The notes under the pieces: model-generated
What the model saw: the letters and a program-made list of their open reading frames with translations, nothing else
Databases searched by the model: none
Told to the model about the DNA's origin: nothing
In this document: positions 16,585 through 24,046 of the stretch, one piece after another
How the letters are laid out: each line of letters begins with the position of its first letter
How positions within the stretch are numbered: position 1 is the first letter of the stretch
Program-made: the position numbers and the translations under genes
Origin: Amycolatopsis sp. A133
GTDB lineage: Bacteria > Actinomycetota > Actinomycetes > Mycobacteriales > Pseudonocardiaceae
DNA: 64,000 nucleotides
Direction: 5' to 3'
Assembly (NCBI RefSeq): GCF_031082405.1
Contig: NZ_JAVHJU010000034.1
Location: 186,001-250,000 of the forward strand

Positions 16585-16862
16585 GGACGCAGGTGGAGGG
16601 GAGGGGGCGGGGGCGGGCGGGGGGCCGAAGCCGACGAGCAGGCTCCGCCGGCCGGCGGGTCGCGGTGGGTGGTGTCCCGCAGGCGCGCGACCGCTCCGGC
16701 GCGGAGTTCGCCATGGCTCAGCGCCGACGTGAAGCCTCGCCGACTTCGGCCATCGGCCCGCGCCCAGCGGTGGTTCGCTGCCGAGCCGAAGCCTCGCCGG
16801 CCTTCGCCGTCGACCCGCGTCCACCGGTCCGCGCCCCCGAACCGGCCCAGGTCCCGGCATGA
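16581..16862 (+). CDS. Low-complexity 93-residue reading frame inside the ECF operon
   Basis: An Arg/Ala/Pro-rich frame exactly fills the 274 bp between the fused ATPase and the S component. Its ATG overlaps the upstream stop as ATGA (16581-16584), and its stop overlaps the next start as ATGA (16859-16862). Double four-base overlap is the pattern of translational coupling in this operon and argues that ribosomes cross this stretch. The product has no domain and contains two 19-residue imperfect repeats (EASP...PRP). It may be a real disordered peptide or only a translated spacer. Base composition resembles its neighbours. Confidence 0.35.
   Translation: MRTQVEGRGRGRAGGRSRRAGSAGRRVAVGGVPQARDRSGAEFAMAQRRREASPTSAIGPRPAVVRCRAEASPAFAVDPRPPVRAPEPAQVPA
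16731..16844 (+). repeat. Two-copy 57-nt imperfect tandem repeat
   Basis: Copies at 16731-16787 and 16788-16844 both start GAAGCCTCGCCG and keep the 19-codon pattern EASP-x-x-A-[IV]-x-PRP in the spacer frame. The protein-level pattern is kept better than the DNA. Confidence 0.55.
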
Positions 16863-17686
16863 CCGACTTCCTCGGCCCACCGCCTCGCCCCATCCGCCTG
16901 ACCCCGCGGCCCGCGCTGGTCCTGACCGTCGCGAGCCTCCTCGGCCTGGCCATGTTCTGCTGGCCCCTGTTCACCCACCCGCAACCCACCGCGGCCGCGC
17001 ACACGATCGACGCACCCTTCGTCTTCATGGCGACCCTGCCGGTGCTGATCCTCGTTGTGCTCGCCGAGCTCTCCCGCGGCGGCATCGATGCCAAGGCGCT
17101 CGCCCTGCTCGGGGTGCTCTCGGCCGTCAACGCGGGGCTGCGGCCGCTCGGTGCGGGTACCGGCGGCATTGAGCTGGTGTTCTTCCTGCTCGTGCTCGCC
17201 GGTCGCGTCTTCGGGCCCGGGTTCGGGTTTGTGCTCGGCTCGACTTCGCTGTTCACCAGCGCGCTGCTCACCGCCGGGGTCGGGCCGTGGCTGCCGTTCC
17301 AGATGCTCGCGTCGTCGCTGATCGGGCTCGGGGCCGGGCTGCTGCCGCGGACACCGCGTGGCAAAGCCGAGATCGCCCTGCTGGTCGCCTACGGCGTCTT
17401 CGCGGCCTACTTCTTCGGGCTCCTGATGAGCCTGTGGTCGTGGCCGTTCCTCGCCGGCACCAGCGGCGACCTCGGGTTCGTGCCCGGCGCGCCGCTGCCG
17501 GAAAATCTGCACCGGTTCGCGGTGTACACCGTCCTGACGTCGACCCTCGGCTGGGACACCGGCCGCGCCGTCACCAACGCGGTCGCCATCGTCCTGCTGG
17601 GGCCGGCCGTCCTGGCCGTGCTGCGGCGCGCCGCCAGGCGGGCGGCCTTCGGCGCGCCCGTGACGTTCGACCGGGGTCAGCTGTAG
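16859..17686 (+). CDS. ECF transporter S component
   Basis: The 275-residue integral membrane protein has about six hydrophobic segments (near 18-38, 55-72, 80-98, 108-135, 143-160, 175-200, and a final one near 240-258). It fits the substrate-specific subunit of an ECF transporter. The residues GLRPLGAGTGGIE and GPGFGFVLGSTSLF resemble the cobalamin or queuosine-type S components of actinobacteria, but the ligand cannot be read from sequence. It closes the operon with EcfT, the fused ATPase and the SCO2322-like protein. Its end overlaps the convergent dehydrogenase gene by 10 bases. Confidence 0.85.
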   Translation: MTDFLGPPPRPIRLTPRPALVLTVASLLGLAMFCWPLFTHPQPTAAAHTIDAPFVFMATLPVLILVVLAELSRGGIDAKALALLGVLSAVNAGLRPLGAGTGGIELVFFLLVLAGRVFGPGFGFVLGSTSLFTSALLTAGVGPWLPFQMLASSLIGLGAGLLPRTPRGKAEIALLVAYGVFAAYFFGLLMSLWSWPFLAGTSGDLGFVPGAPLPENLHRFAVYTVLTSTLGWDTGRAVTNAVAIVLLGPAVLAVLRRAARRAAFGAPVTFDRGQL

Positions 17687-18531
17687 GAGTAGAAGCCGCG
17701 GCCGGTCTTCTTGCCGAGCAGGCCCGCGTCCACCATGCGCAGCAGCAACGGCGGCGACGAGTACAGCGGCTCCTTGAACTCCGCGTACATCGAGTCCGCG
17801 ATGGCCTTGATCGTGTCCAGCCCGATCAGGTCGGACAGGCGCAGCGGGCCCATCGGGTGGGCGGTGCCCAGCTCCATGCCGCGGTCGATGTCCTCGGCCG
17901 AGGCGAAACCCGACTCGATCATCCGGATCGCCGAAAGCAGGTACGGCACCAGCAGCGAGTTCACGATGAACCCGGCGCGGTCCTGCGAGCGGATGACCGT
18001 TTTGCCCAGCGCCGTCGTCGCGTGCTCCTCCGCGCGGCGGGCGGTTTCCTCGCTGGTCAGCAGCGAGGGGACCAGCTCCACCAGCGGCAGCACCGGCACC
18101 GGGTTGAAGAAGTGGATGCCGACCACCTGCTGCGGGCGGCTCGTCGCCATGCCCAGCTTCATGATCGGGATCGACGACGTGTTGGACGCGAACAGCGCGT
18201 CCTCGGCCTCGACGATCTTGTCCAGCTGGCGGAAGACCTCGACCTTCGCCTGCTCCTGCTCGAGGATCGCCTCGATGACCAGTTCGCGGTCGGCGAACTC
18301 GGCGATGTCCGTGGTGAACCGGAGCCTGGCGAGCGCCGCGTCGGCGTCCTCGGTGGAGAGCTTGCCGCTCTTGATGCCGCGTTGCAGCGACTTCTCGATG
18401 CGCGCCTTGCCCGCGTCGAGCGCCGGCTGGTTCACCTCGGTGACCACGACGTCCAATCCGGACCGCGCGTGCACTTCGGCGATACCGGACCCCATCAGGC
18501 CCGCCCCGACGACTCCAACCCGACTTACCAC
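17677..18531 (-). CDS. 3-hydroxybutyryl-CoA dehydrogenase
   Basis: This 284-residue protein is of standard length for the NAD(P)-dependent 3-hydroxyacyl-CoA dehydrogenase (Hbd/FadB2) family. It begins with the dinucleotide loop GVVGAGLMGSGIA. ASNTSSIP and the catalytic GIHFFNPVPVLPLVELV (His near 138) follow, then AGFIVNSLLVPYL and GTAHPMGPLRLSDLIGLD. It interconverts acetoacetyl-CoA and 3-hydroxybutyryl-CoA in fatty acid or PHB metabolism. The GTG start follows GGAG. It is convergent with the ECF operon, with a 10-base overlap. Confidence 0.92.
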   Translation of the reverse strand: MVSRVGVVGAGLMGSGIAEVHARSGLDVVVTEVNQPALDAGKARIEKSLQRGIKSGKLSTEDADAALARLRFTTDIAEFADRELVIEAILEQEQAKVEVFRQLDKIVEAEDALFASNTSSIPIMKLGMATSRPQQVVGIHFFNPVPVLPLVELVPSLLTSEETARRAEEHATTALGKTVIRSQDRAGFIVNSLLVPYLLSAIRMIESGFASAEDIDRGMELGTAHPMGPLRLSDLIGLDTIKAIADSMYAEFKEPLYSSPPLLLRMVDAGLLGKKTGRGFYSYS

Positions 18532-18595
18532 CGGCTCACTCCTTCATCGCTTCGCAGGCCCGCGTGCTTTTGACACGATTTTGGGCAGCACGCGA

Positions 18596-18640
18596 CGCGC
18601 GAGGGCGGTTGCCGGCTGTGGCCGGCTCCACCCTCGCGCG
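18596..18640 (-). terminator. Two-tier hairpin after the DUF3073 gene
   Basis: A 10-bp perfect stem (CGCGCGAGGG at 18596-18605 with CCCTCGCGCG at 18631-18640) encloses a smaller GCCGGC/GCCGGC stem. It lies 11 bases beyond the DUF3073 stop on the minus strand and is probably its terminator. Confidence 0.6.
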
Positions 18641-18651
18641 GTTACGCGTGC

Positions 18652-18840
18652 TCAACGACGGTACTCGTCGTACCCGTCGTCGTACGGGTCTTGATCATCG
18701 CTGTCGGACTCCTCGTAATGACTACTGGAGGAGTTACTCGACAGCTCGCGCTGCAAAGCATCGAAGTCAGTCTCGTGCGAGCTGTACTTGAGCTCACGCG
18801 CCACCTTCGTCTGCTTGGCCTTAGCCCGGCCGCGCCCCAT
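18652..18840 (-). CDS. DUF3073 domain-containing protein
   Basis: The 62-residue protein is strikingly bipolar. It has a basic N terminus (GRGRAKAKQTKVARELKYSS), a serine-rich middle and a very acidic C terminus (EESDSDDQDPYDD) before a final YRR. This is the DUF3073 family, conserved next to purM in actinobacteria (Rv0810c in M. tuberculosis), of unknown function. The ATG at 18840 follows GAGGGGG; an upstream extension of the frame lacks support. A divergent gene begins 207 bp away, and a two-tier hairpin follows the stop. Confidence 0.88.
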   Translation of the reverse strand: MGRGRAKAKQTKVARELKYSSHETDFDALQRELSSNSSSSHYEESDSDDQDPYDDGYDEYRR

Positions 18841-19047
18841 GGCTCGACCCCCTCGCACAGGGGCGGGGCGGCCGGGGGAATCGGCGGCCCCGCATCGTCT
18901 CGACAATTATTTCCTGCTCACACCGTACCGTGTCCGGGGGGTTCGATGCGACGTGGCACGGTGTGCCGGTCACGACAGTGTCCGCCGGACACCGGTTACC
19001 GGCCGGTCGGTGGCGATCGGTGCAGGTAGACGTGCCACGATCTACCC

Positions 19048-19944
19048 GTGCTCCGTCCCTTTGTGGCTTACCTGCGGGTGTACGAACCCCTGCTCGCCCT
19101 GGGCGATCCGCCGGACGAACGGCTGCGTGCGGCCGTCGCGGCGGCCAAGCTGAGGCGGACGGACGCGGGAGCGCGCGAGCAGGCCATGTGGCTCAAGTCA
19201 CAGGTCGCCGCACCGCGGCGGCTGCTGCCCGCCGAGCTCGCCGACGGCCGTCCCGCGCCGAGCCTGCTGACCGACGTCCTGGTGCTCGATCCCGGCGAGG
19301 TGCCGGGCGGCAAGGCCGAACACGGTCCGCTGGTCTGCCCGCTCGAGCTGCGGGCCCGCTCGGCGGCGGCGCTGGTCACGTTCCTCGGTGACGCGCACCC
19401 GGCGCTGAAGAACGTCGTCCTCGACGAGGGTGGCTTCACCCAGGAGACGATCCGCGCCCGGACCAAGTCGGCGATGGTGGACTTGAGCACGTCGGCGGCG
19501 CACACGTTGTCGACCACGTGGACGGTCCCGCTGCCGTGGTTCGTGCTGATCGAGCCGGAAGAGCGACGGCTGGTGCTGGGCAGCGGCCGCACCGACCCGA
19601 AGCGCGAGCTGTCCTGGCGCGCGACGCTCGCCGACGCGCAGCACCGCGCCCGCGAGGCGGGTGAGCTGCTGGAGCAGACGTTCGGCGACTCGGGGCCGGG
19701 CCGGGTGCTGTTCGAGACGCGCCGCTGGCTGGACAACTTCCACGCGGACTCGGTGATCGAGCTCGACTACGGCGGCCTGGTCCAGCTGTTTACGGACCCG
19801 GTCCTGGAGGCCGACAACACGGCCGACGAGGTCCACGACATCCTGGACGCCCTGCGCTCGGGCAACGTCGAGGAGCTGGCCGAGCTGTTCTCCGACCTGC
19901 GGGAATTCTGGGGCGACGTGGCCGCCCGCGAACGCGCCAACTAG
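19048..19944 (+). CDS. Conserved actinobacterial hypothetical protein
   Basis: The 298-residue soluble protein has no recognised catalytic motif. It begins LRPFVAYLRVYEPLLALGDPPDERLRAAV and has a central beta-rich region (WTVPLPWFVLIEPEERRLVLG) and a C-terminal helical part. The C-terminal part contains ETRRWLDNFHADSVIELDYGGL and an acidic stretch on DNTADEVHDIL, with SGNVEELAELFSDL. I believe it is conserved among actinobacteria, but I know of no function. The start is GTG at 19048 with a weak leaderless -10 (CACGAT, 6 bases upstream). It is convergent with the asparaginase gene. Confidence 0.75.
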   Translation: MLRPFVAYLRVYEPLLALGDPPDERLRAAVAAAKLRRTDAGAREQAMWLKSQVAAPRRLLPAELADGRPAPSLLTDVLVLDPGEVPGGKAEHGPLVCPLELRARSAAALVTFLGDAHPALKNVVLDEGGFTQETIRARTKSAMVDLSTSAAHTLSTTWTVPLPWFVLIEPEERRLVLGSGRTDPKRELSWRATLADAQHRAREAGELLEQTFGDSGPGRVLFETRRWLDNFHADSVIELDYGGLVQLFTDPVLEADNTADEVHDILDALRSGNVEELAELFSDLREFWGDVAARERAN

Positions 19945-19970
19945 GACCGGGACCACCGCGAACGGCCGTC

Positions 19971-19986
19971 GGGGGCTGCTCAGCCC
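19971..19986 (-). terminator. Short hairpin over the asparaginase stop codon
   Basis: The 16 bases are identical to those at 14-29 and form GGGGCT, GCTC, AGCCCC. They lie between convergent genes and include the stop codon of the minus-strand gene. This is a plausible terminator or mRNA 3'-end element. Confidence 0.4.
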
Positions 19987-20915
19987 CGCAGCTCCGGCAC
20001 CCGGATCTCGCCGACCGCTTGCCCGCCGCCCAAAACCGCGGGCCGGGCCAGCTCCGCCAGCCCGGACACGTCCGCGCCGAGATACCGCAGCGCCTCCACC
20101 GCCAGCGGCGCACAAGCCCGCTTCGCGCCGTCGTCCACCTTCATCGCCACCGCGAAACCGTCCGGCAAGGCGAACGCCTGGACCCCTTCCGCGCCCGCCT
20201 TCGCGATCAACCCCTCCACCGCGGACATCAGCGTCGTGTCCTCGCGGCCCGTCCCCGCCACCAGCCAGGGGTGCGCCCGCATCGCCGAAGCCACCGCCGC
20301 CGAAGACCCCTCTGCAGCACAGGCAATCCGGCCGAACGCCCGAGCCAACCCCGTCAGCGAGAACGCGAACAGCGGCGCGCCGCAGCCGTCGACACCCGTG
20401 TGGGCGATCGGCTCGTCCGTCAGTTCCGCGACCACGAGCGCGATCGCCTGCTGCAGGGGGTGGTCCGGCGCCGAGTAGCCCGATACCGGCCAGCCCGCGC
20501 GGACACACGTCGTCAGCATCGCCGTGTGCTTGCCCGAGCAGTTCATCATCACCCGGCGGGGCTCGGCGGCGTCGCGCATGCTCGGTACGTGCAACGGGAA
20601 GTCGGGCGGGCACGCCAAGTCCTCTTCGCGCAGGCCGGCCGCCTCCAGCAGCTCCAGCACCCGCTTCACGTGGCCGGGCTCACCCGAGTGCGACGCGCAC
20701 GCCAGCGCCAGGTCCTCGTCCGTGAAGCCCAAGCCCGCGCGCAGCATGCCGACCGCCTGCAGCGGCTTGTTCGACGACCGCGGGGACACCGGCGAGACCA
20801 CGTCGCCGAGGGCCAGGCGGACCTGGCCTTCGGGGCCGGTCACCACGAGCGCGCCGCGGTGGGCGCTTTCGACAAAACCCGACCGCACGACTTCGGCGAG
20901 CACGGGGTTGGTCAC
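19980..20915 (-). CDS. Asparaginase, R. etli type-II-like family
   Basis: The 311-residue protein fits the COG4448 asparaginase family (hydrolysis of L-asparagine to aspartate and ammonia). The start is VLAEVVRSGFVESAHRGALVV. The catalytic-site segments are SPRSSNKPLQAVGML (Ser-Lys pair near 46-50), ASHSGEPGHV, MMNCSGKHTAML (Cys/Ser/Lys near 125-130), GVDGCGAPLFAFSLTGLA and MSAVEGLIAKAGAEGVQAFAL. It is cytoplasmic, with no signal peptide. The start overlaps the stop of the rsiG-like gene upstream by 4 bases, so the two proteins are translationally coupled. Confidence 0.9.
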   Translation of the reverse strand: MTNPVLAEVVRSGFVESAHRGALVVTGPEGQVRLALGDVVSPVSPRSSNKPLQAVGMLRAGLGFTDEDLALACASHSGEPGHVKRVLELLEAAGLREEDLACPPDFPLHVPSMRDAAEPRRVMMNCSGKHTAMLTTCVRAGWPVSGYSAPDHPLQQAIALVVAELTDEPIAHTGVDGCGAPLFAFSLTGLARAFGRIACAAEGSSAAVASAMRAHPWLVAGTGREDTTLMSAVEGLIAKAGAEGVQAFALPDGFAVAMKVDDGAKRACAPLAVEALRYLGADVSGLAELARPAVLGGGQAVGEIRVPELRG

Positions 20916-21475
20916 TCGGCGCGGCCGCCTTCGTTCTCCAGCAGCTCGTCCACAGTGGCCGATCCCTGCTGGTAGCGCTTCGCGATCTCCGCGTTGAGCG
21001 TGTCCATCACGCCCTGCACCTCGCGGCGGAAGGACGACACCGACAGCTCTTCGCTCGCGTACGTGTCCAATGCGGAGGCGAGCTTCTCGTCCGACAGCGA
21101 CCCGACGTCGGTCAGGTCCGTGTCGCCGATCAGGGCCTCGGCGTGCCGGCGGTGCTCGCCGGCCCGGGACGGCTCCAGCTGCTGGTGCCGGCCCGAACCC
21201 GCCGCGGGGCCCAGCGCGTTGTCCGCCAGGATCGTGGCCAGCTGGTCGACGATGCTGGCTTCGCCGCCCGAGCTTCGCCGCGCCTGCTCCGCGCGCACGA
21301 TGTCGATGCGGGCGTGCAGGAGACGGCGCAGGTAGGACAGGTCGGTCTCTTCTTGCGCGGCTTCGTCGCGCCGCTCGCGCAGCACCTTCAGCGGCAATTC
21401 ACCCAGGCCGCTGAGGTACCCCGGGCCGAGCACGCGGTCGATCCGCCGCCTGCCGCCGGGCCGCACTTCGATCAC
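20912..21475 (-). CDS. rsiG: RsiG-like c-di-GMP-responsive anti-sigma factor
   Basis: In Streptomyces, RsiG binds c-di-GMP through two antiparallel helices, each carrying E(X)3S(X)2R(X)3Q(X)3D, and then sequesters the sporulation sigma factor WhiG. This 187-residue protein has the second motif complete (Glu143, Ser147, Arg150, Gln154, Asp158). The first is nearly complete (Glu43, Ser47, Arg50, His54 in place of Gln, Asp58). The N terminus (VLGPGYLSGL) also looks like the family. Start: GTG at 21475; an open extension to 21532 overlaps the ygfZ end. The stop overlaps the asparaginase start by 4 bases. Confidence 0.85.
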   Translation of the reverse strand: MIEVRPGGRRRIDRVLGPGYLSGLGELPLKVLRERRDEAAQEETDLSYLRRLLHARIDIVRAEQARRSSGGEASIVDQLATILADNALGPAAGSGRHQQLEPSRAGEHRRHAEALIGDTDLTDVGSLSDEKLASALDTYASEELSVSSFRREVQGVMDTLNAEIAKRYQQGSATVDELLENEGGRAE

Positions 21476-21524
21476 AGCGCAGTTTATCCCGGTTGAGCGT
21501 GATCTCGCTGTCAGGGCCGTCCGG

Positions 21525-22664
21525 TCAGCCACGAAGTTGCGCCGCCGCCGCGCGGCCGGGTGCGGGCTGTTCCGAGGGCACCGAATCGGGGTCGATCGCC
21601 GCCTGGACGAGGTTGTCCTCCGATCCCGCCAGCAGCTCCGCGCCCACCGGCGTCGACCGTTTGACCAGCGCCAACGCGATCGGGCCGAGCTCGTGGTGCT
21701 GGATCACCGTGCCGATCCGGCCGACCGTCCGGCCGTCGAGCAGCACCGGATCGCCGGTCTCCGGGGTGACCGCGGGGGATCCGTCCAGGTGCAGCAGGAG
21801 CAGGTTCCGCGGCGGGCGTCCCACGTTGTGGACCTTCGACACCGTTTCCTGACCGCGGTAGCAGCCCTTGGCGACGTGCGCGGCCGAGCCGACCCAGCCC
21901 ACCTCGTGCGGGATCGTGCGGTCGTCGGTGTCGACGCCCAGCCGCGGCCGCACCGATTCGACGCGCAGCGCGTCGAACACCCAGCTGCCCGCCGCTCGCG
22001 CGCCGGCGTCGGTGAGCCGCTTCCACCAGTCCACCAGCGCCGCGCGCGGCACCGCCAGGTCCACGCTGGACCGGCCGGGCCACGGCATCCGCCGCGCGAA
22101 CCCGCCACCGGGCAGCGCCGCGACCGCGTACGGCTCCGGCCCGACCTCGGCGCCGGCCGCGCTCAGCACGCGCTCGGCGTCCGGGCCGAGCACGGTGAGC
22201 AGCGCGAGCTCGCCCGTCGCGTCCCGGATGTCCACCTTGGACCAGAACTTCATCGCCTCGAGGTACTCGTGCAGCGTCTGGGGGCCGCCCTTGGGCAGCG
22301 CGCTCGTCACGCGAGGGTTCGCGTCGCTGTCGAGGTAGACCGTGCCGTCGAGGTGGGCCAGCACCATGTGCGTCTCGACCCGGCCCTGGCTGTCGAGGAC
22401 CAGCGCCTCGGTGCCGGAGCCCTCGGCCAAGCCGGTCACGTGCTGCGAGATCACCAGGTGCAGCCACGACAGCCGGTCTTCGCCGGTGACGGCGAGGAAC
22501 TCGCGGTGCGACCGGTCGATCACGACCACGCTGCGCGAAGCCGTGCGCTGCTCCGCGAAGGGGTCTCCCCAGTGCCAGGGGACGCCGGCCTCCGGGTGGG
22601 CAGGGTCCGACTCGGGCGGAGGGATCGATCCGGGCACGTCCAGCAGCGGCGAGCGGTACGGCAT
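21525..22664 (-). CDS. ygfZ: YgfZ/GcvT family folate-binding protein
   Basis: YgfZ proteins bind folate and support assembly or repair of certain iron-sulfur enzymes. The 379-residue protein has the GcvT-like fold with DRLSWLHLVISQHVTGL near residue 60. The family signature KGCYRGQETVSKVHNVG sits near 280, including the conserved Cys. The C-terminal domain includes GRTVGRIGTVIQHHELGPIALALVKR. The position matches Rv0811c. ATG at 22664 is supported by a leaderless -10 (TAGGCT, 7 bases upstream), back to back with that of pabC 31 bp away. The frame stays open far upstream but without support. Confidence 0.92.
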   Translation of the reverse strand: MPYRSPLLDVPGSIPPPESDPAHPEAGVPWHWGDPFAEQRTASRSVVVIDRSHREFLAVTGEDRLSWLHLVISQHVTGLAEGSGTEALVLDSQGRVETHMVLAHLDGTVYLDSDANPRVTSALPKGGPQTLHEYLEAMKFWSKVDIRDATGELALLTVLGPDAERVLSAAGAEVGPEPYAVAALPGGGFARRMPWPGRSSVDLAVPRAALVDWWKRLTDAGARAAGSWVFDALRVESVRPRLGVDTDDRTIPHEVGWVGSAAHVAKGCYRGQETVSKVHNVGRPPRNLLLLHLDGSPAVTPETGDPVLLDGRTVGRIGTVIQHHELGPIALALVKRSTPVGAELLAGSEDNLVQAAIDPDSVPSEQPAPGRAAAAQLRG

Positions 22665-22671
22665 ACCGCCC

Positions 22672-22689
22672 AGCCTAGGTGAGTACGGT
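22672..22689. promoter_or_regulatory. Back-to-back leaderless -10 elements (ygfZ / pabC)
   Basis: Only 31 bp separate the two ATG codons. TAGGCT on the minus strand (22672-22677) sits 7 bases from the ygfZ ATG, and TACGGT on the plus strand (22684-22689) sits 6 bases from the pabC ATG. Both transcripts should begin at or next to their start codon. The two -35 regions must overlap the opposite gene's promoter or coding sequence, so the polymerases should exclude each other. Confidence 0.6.
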
Positions 22690-22695
22690 GTCGGA

Positions 22696-23544
22696 ATGCG
22701 CGTGCTCGTCTTCCTCGACGGAACCCCGGCCGACCCCGACCAGGCCCAGATCAAGGTCGACGACCTCGGGCTGATGCGCGGCGACGGCGTCTTCGAGACG
22801 ATCCTCGTCGTCGACGGCAAGCCCCGCGAACTCCGGCCGCACCTGGAGCGGCTGGCCCGCTCGGCGGCCATGCTCGACCTGCCCGAGCCCGACCTCGCGG
22901 CCTGGGAACGGGTCGTTTCGCTGGTGCTCGAAAAGTGGGCCGGCAGCGCGGAAATGGTGCTGAAACTGGTGTACACGAGGGGATCCGACGGCGACCCGGC
23001 CGCGAAGCCGACCGCTTTCGCGCTCGGTTCGGAGGTCGCGCCGTCGATCCGCAAAGCCCGCGCCGAAGGCGTCGCCGCGATCACCCTCGAACGCGGTTTC
23101 CCGCCGGATCTCGCCGAGCGCGCGCCCTGGCTGCTGCTCGGCGCGAAGCCGTTGTCGTACGCGATGAACATGGCCGCGGTCCGCGAGGCGGGCCGCCGCG
23201 GGGCCGAAGATGTGATTTTCACCGCCGCCGACGGTTCGATCTTCGAAGGCCCGACGTCGACCGTGGTGCTGGCGAAGGGGCGGACGCTCTACACACCGCC
23301 GCCGAGCATCGGCATCCTGCCGGGCACCACGCAGGCCGCGCTGTTCCGCGGCGCCGAGAAGGCGGGCTGGGCGGTCAAGGTCGAGCCGCTGACGGTCCGC
23401 GACCTGGTCGAGGGCGACGGCGTGTTCATGGCTTCGAGCGTGCGCAAGCTGACCCGGGTGCACACGCTCGACGGCGAGCGCCTGCCCGGTTCCGAAGCGG
23501 TGTACGCCGAGCTCCTCGCGGCCTACGAGGGCGAATACGCCTGA
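22696..23544 (+). CDS. pabC: Aminotransferase class IV (4-amino-4-deoxychorismate lyase type)
   Basis: The 282-residue PLP enzyme belongs to fold type IV. The features in order are VDDLGLMRGDGVFETILVVDGKP near the N terminus, MVLKLVYTRG, the PLP-lysine region LGAKPLSYAMNMAAVREA (Lys near 155), GAEDVIFTAADGSIFEGPTSTVVL, and the phosphate-binding SIGILPGTTQAALF. Family members make p-aminobenzoate from aminodeoxychorismate or transaminate branched or D-amino acids. The adjacent folate-binding YgfZ and the Rv0812 position favour PabC. The transcript is probably leaderless. The end overlaps the convergent ParB-like gene by 22 bases. Confidence 0.85.
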   Translation: MRVLVFLDGTPADPDQAQIKVDDLGLMRGDGVFETILVVDGKPRELRPHLERLARSAAMLDLPEPDLAAWERVVSLVLEKWAGSAEMVLKLVYTRGSDGDPAAKPTAFALGSEVAPSIRKARAEGVAAITLERGFPPDLAERAPWLLLGAKPLSYAMNMAAVREAGRRGAEDVIFTAADGSIFEGPTSTVVLAKGRTLYTPPPSIGILPGTTQAALFRGAEKAGWAVKVEPLTVRDLVEGDGVFMASSVRKLTRVHTLDGERLPGSEAVYAELLAAYEGEYA

Positions 23545-23948
23545 CCCTGGGTGATCCGGACGACGGCGGGGGCGACCTCTTCGGCGCGGTAGGCGGCGAT
23601 CTTGTGGTGGCCGTCGATGATCAGCTCGCTTTCGGCGCCGGCCAGCACCACCGCGACCGGCCGGTGCCCGGTGCGGATGGCCGTCCGGTAGTAACCGACG
23701 CGGGATTCGTCCGACGGCGGCCAGGTGTCGGTCGGCGTGAGCTGCCGGTCCTCGGGCAGCCGTTCCGGGCCGCTCACGCGGTAGTCGCCGTCGACGAGCA
23801 GGTCGAGGACCGGCCCGAGCGTGGTGGCCAGCGGACGGCGCAGCTGCCCGGTGGCGAGGGCGATCCGCAGCGATTGCGGCAGCTCCGCCCGCGCTCGTGT
23901 GTTCACGTCGAGGAAACCCGTGCCACCGCTGATCGTCACCTGTTCCAC
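23523..23948 (-). CDS. ParB/Srx-fold-like hypothetical protein
   Basis: This is a 141-residue soluble protein. The C-terminal half has SELIIDGHHKIAAYRAEEVAPAVVRI, and the DGHH(K/R)xAAY signature is typical of the ParB/sulfiredoxin-like fold (ParB CTPase, SerK, DUF1015 relatives), where it binds a nucleotide phosphate. The N-terminal part (GFLDVNTRARAELPQSLRIALATGQL) is not assignable. No DNA-binding helix-turn-helix is visible, so it is not a partition ParB. Start at GTG 23948 is a best guess; GTG at 23939 is also possible. It overlaps the end of pabC by 22 bases. Confidence 0.6.
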   Translation of the reverse strand: MEQVTISGGTGFLDVNTRARAELPQSLRIALATGQLRRPLATTLGPVLDLLVDGDYRVSGPERLPEDRQLTPTDTWPPSDESRVGYYRTAIRTGHRPVAVVLAGAESELIIDGHHKIAAYRAEEVAPAVVRITQGQAYSPS

Positions 23949-24046
23949 ACTTATCAGGACGGGTGACGGCGCGACATGGTTCCAGCCCCTACCCGGACGG
24001 GTGCAGGGCGTGACCCGGGTCTCACCCGCGCGGCGGTACGGCTTGG

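Noticed and set aside
21525..23222. Very long N-terminal extension of YgfZ through the pabC antisense
   Set aside because: The leaderless -10 at 22672 and the family length support the ATG at 22664; the extension is antisense to pabC.
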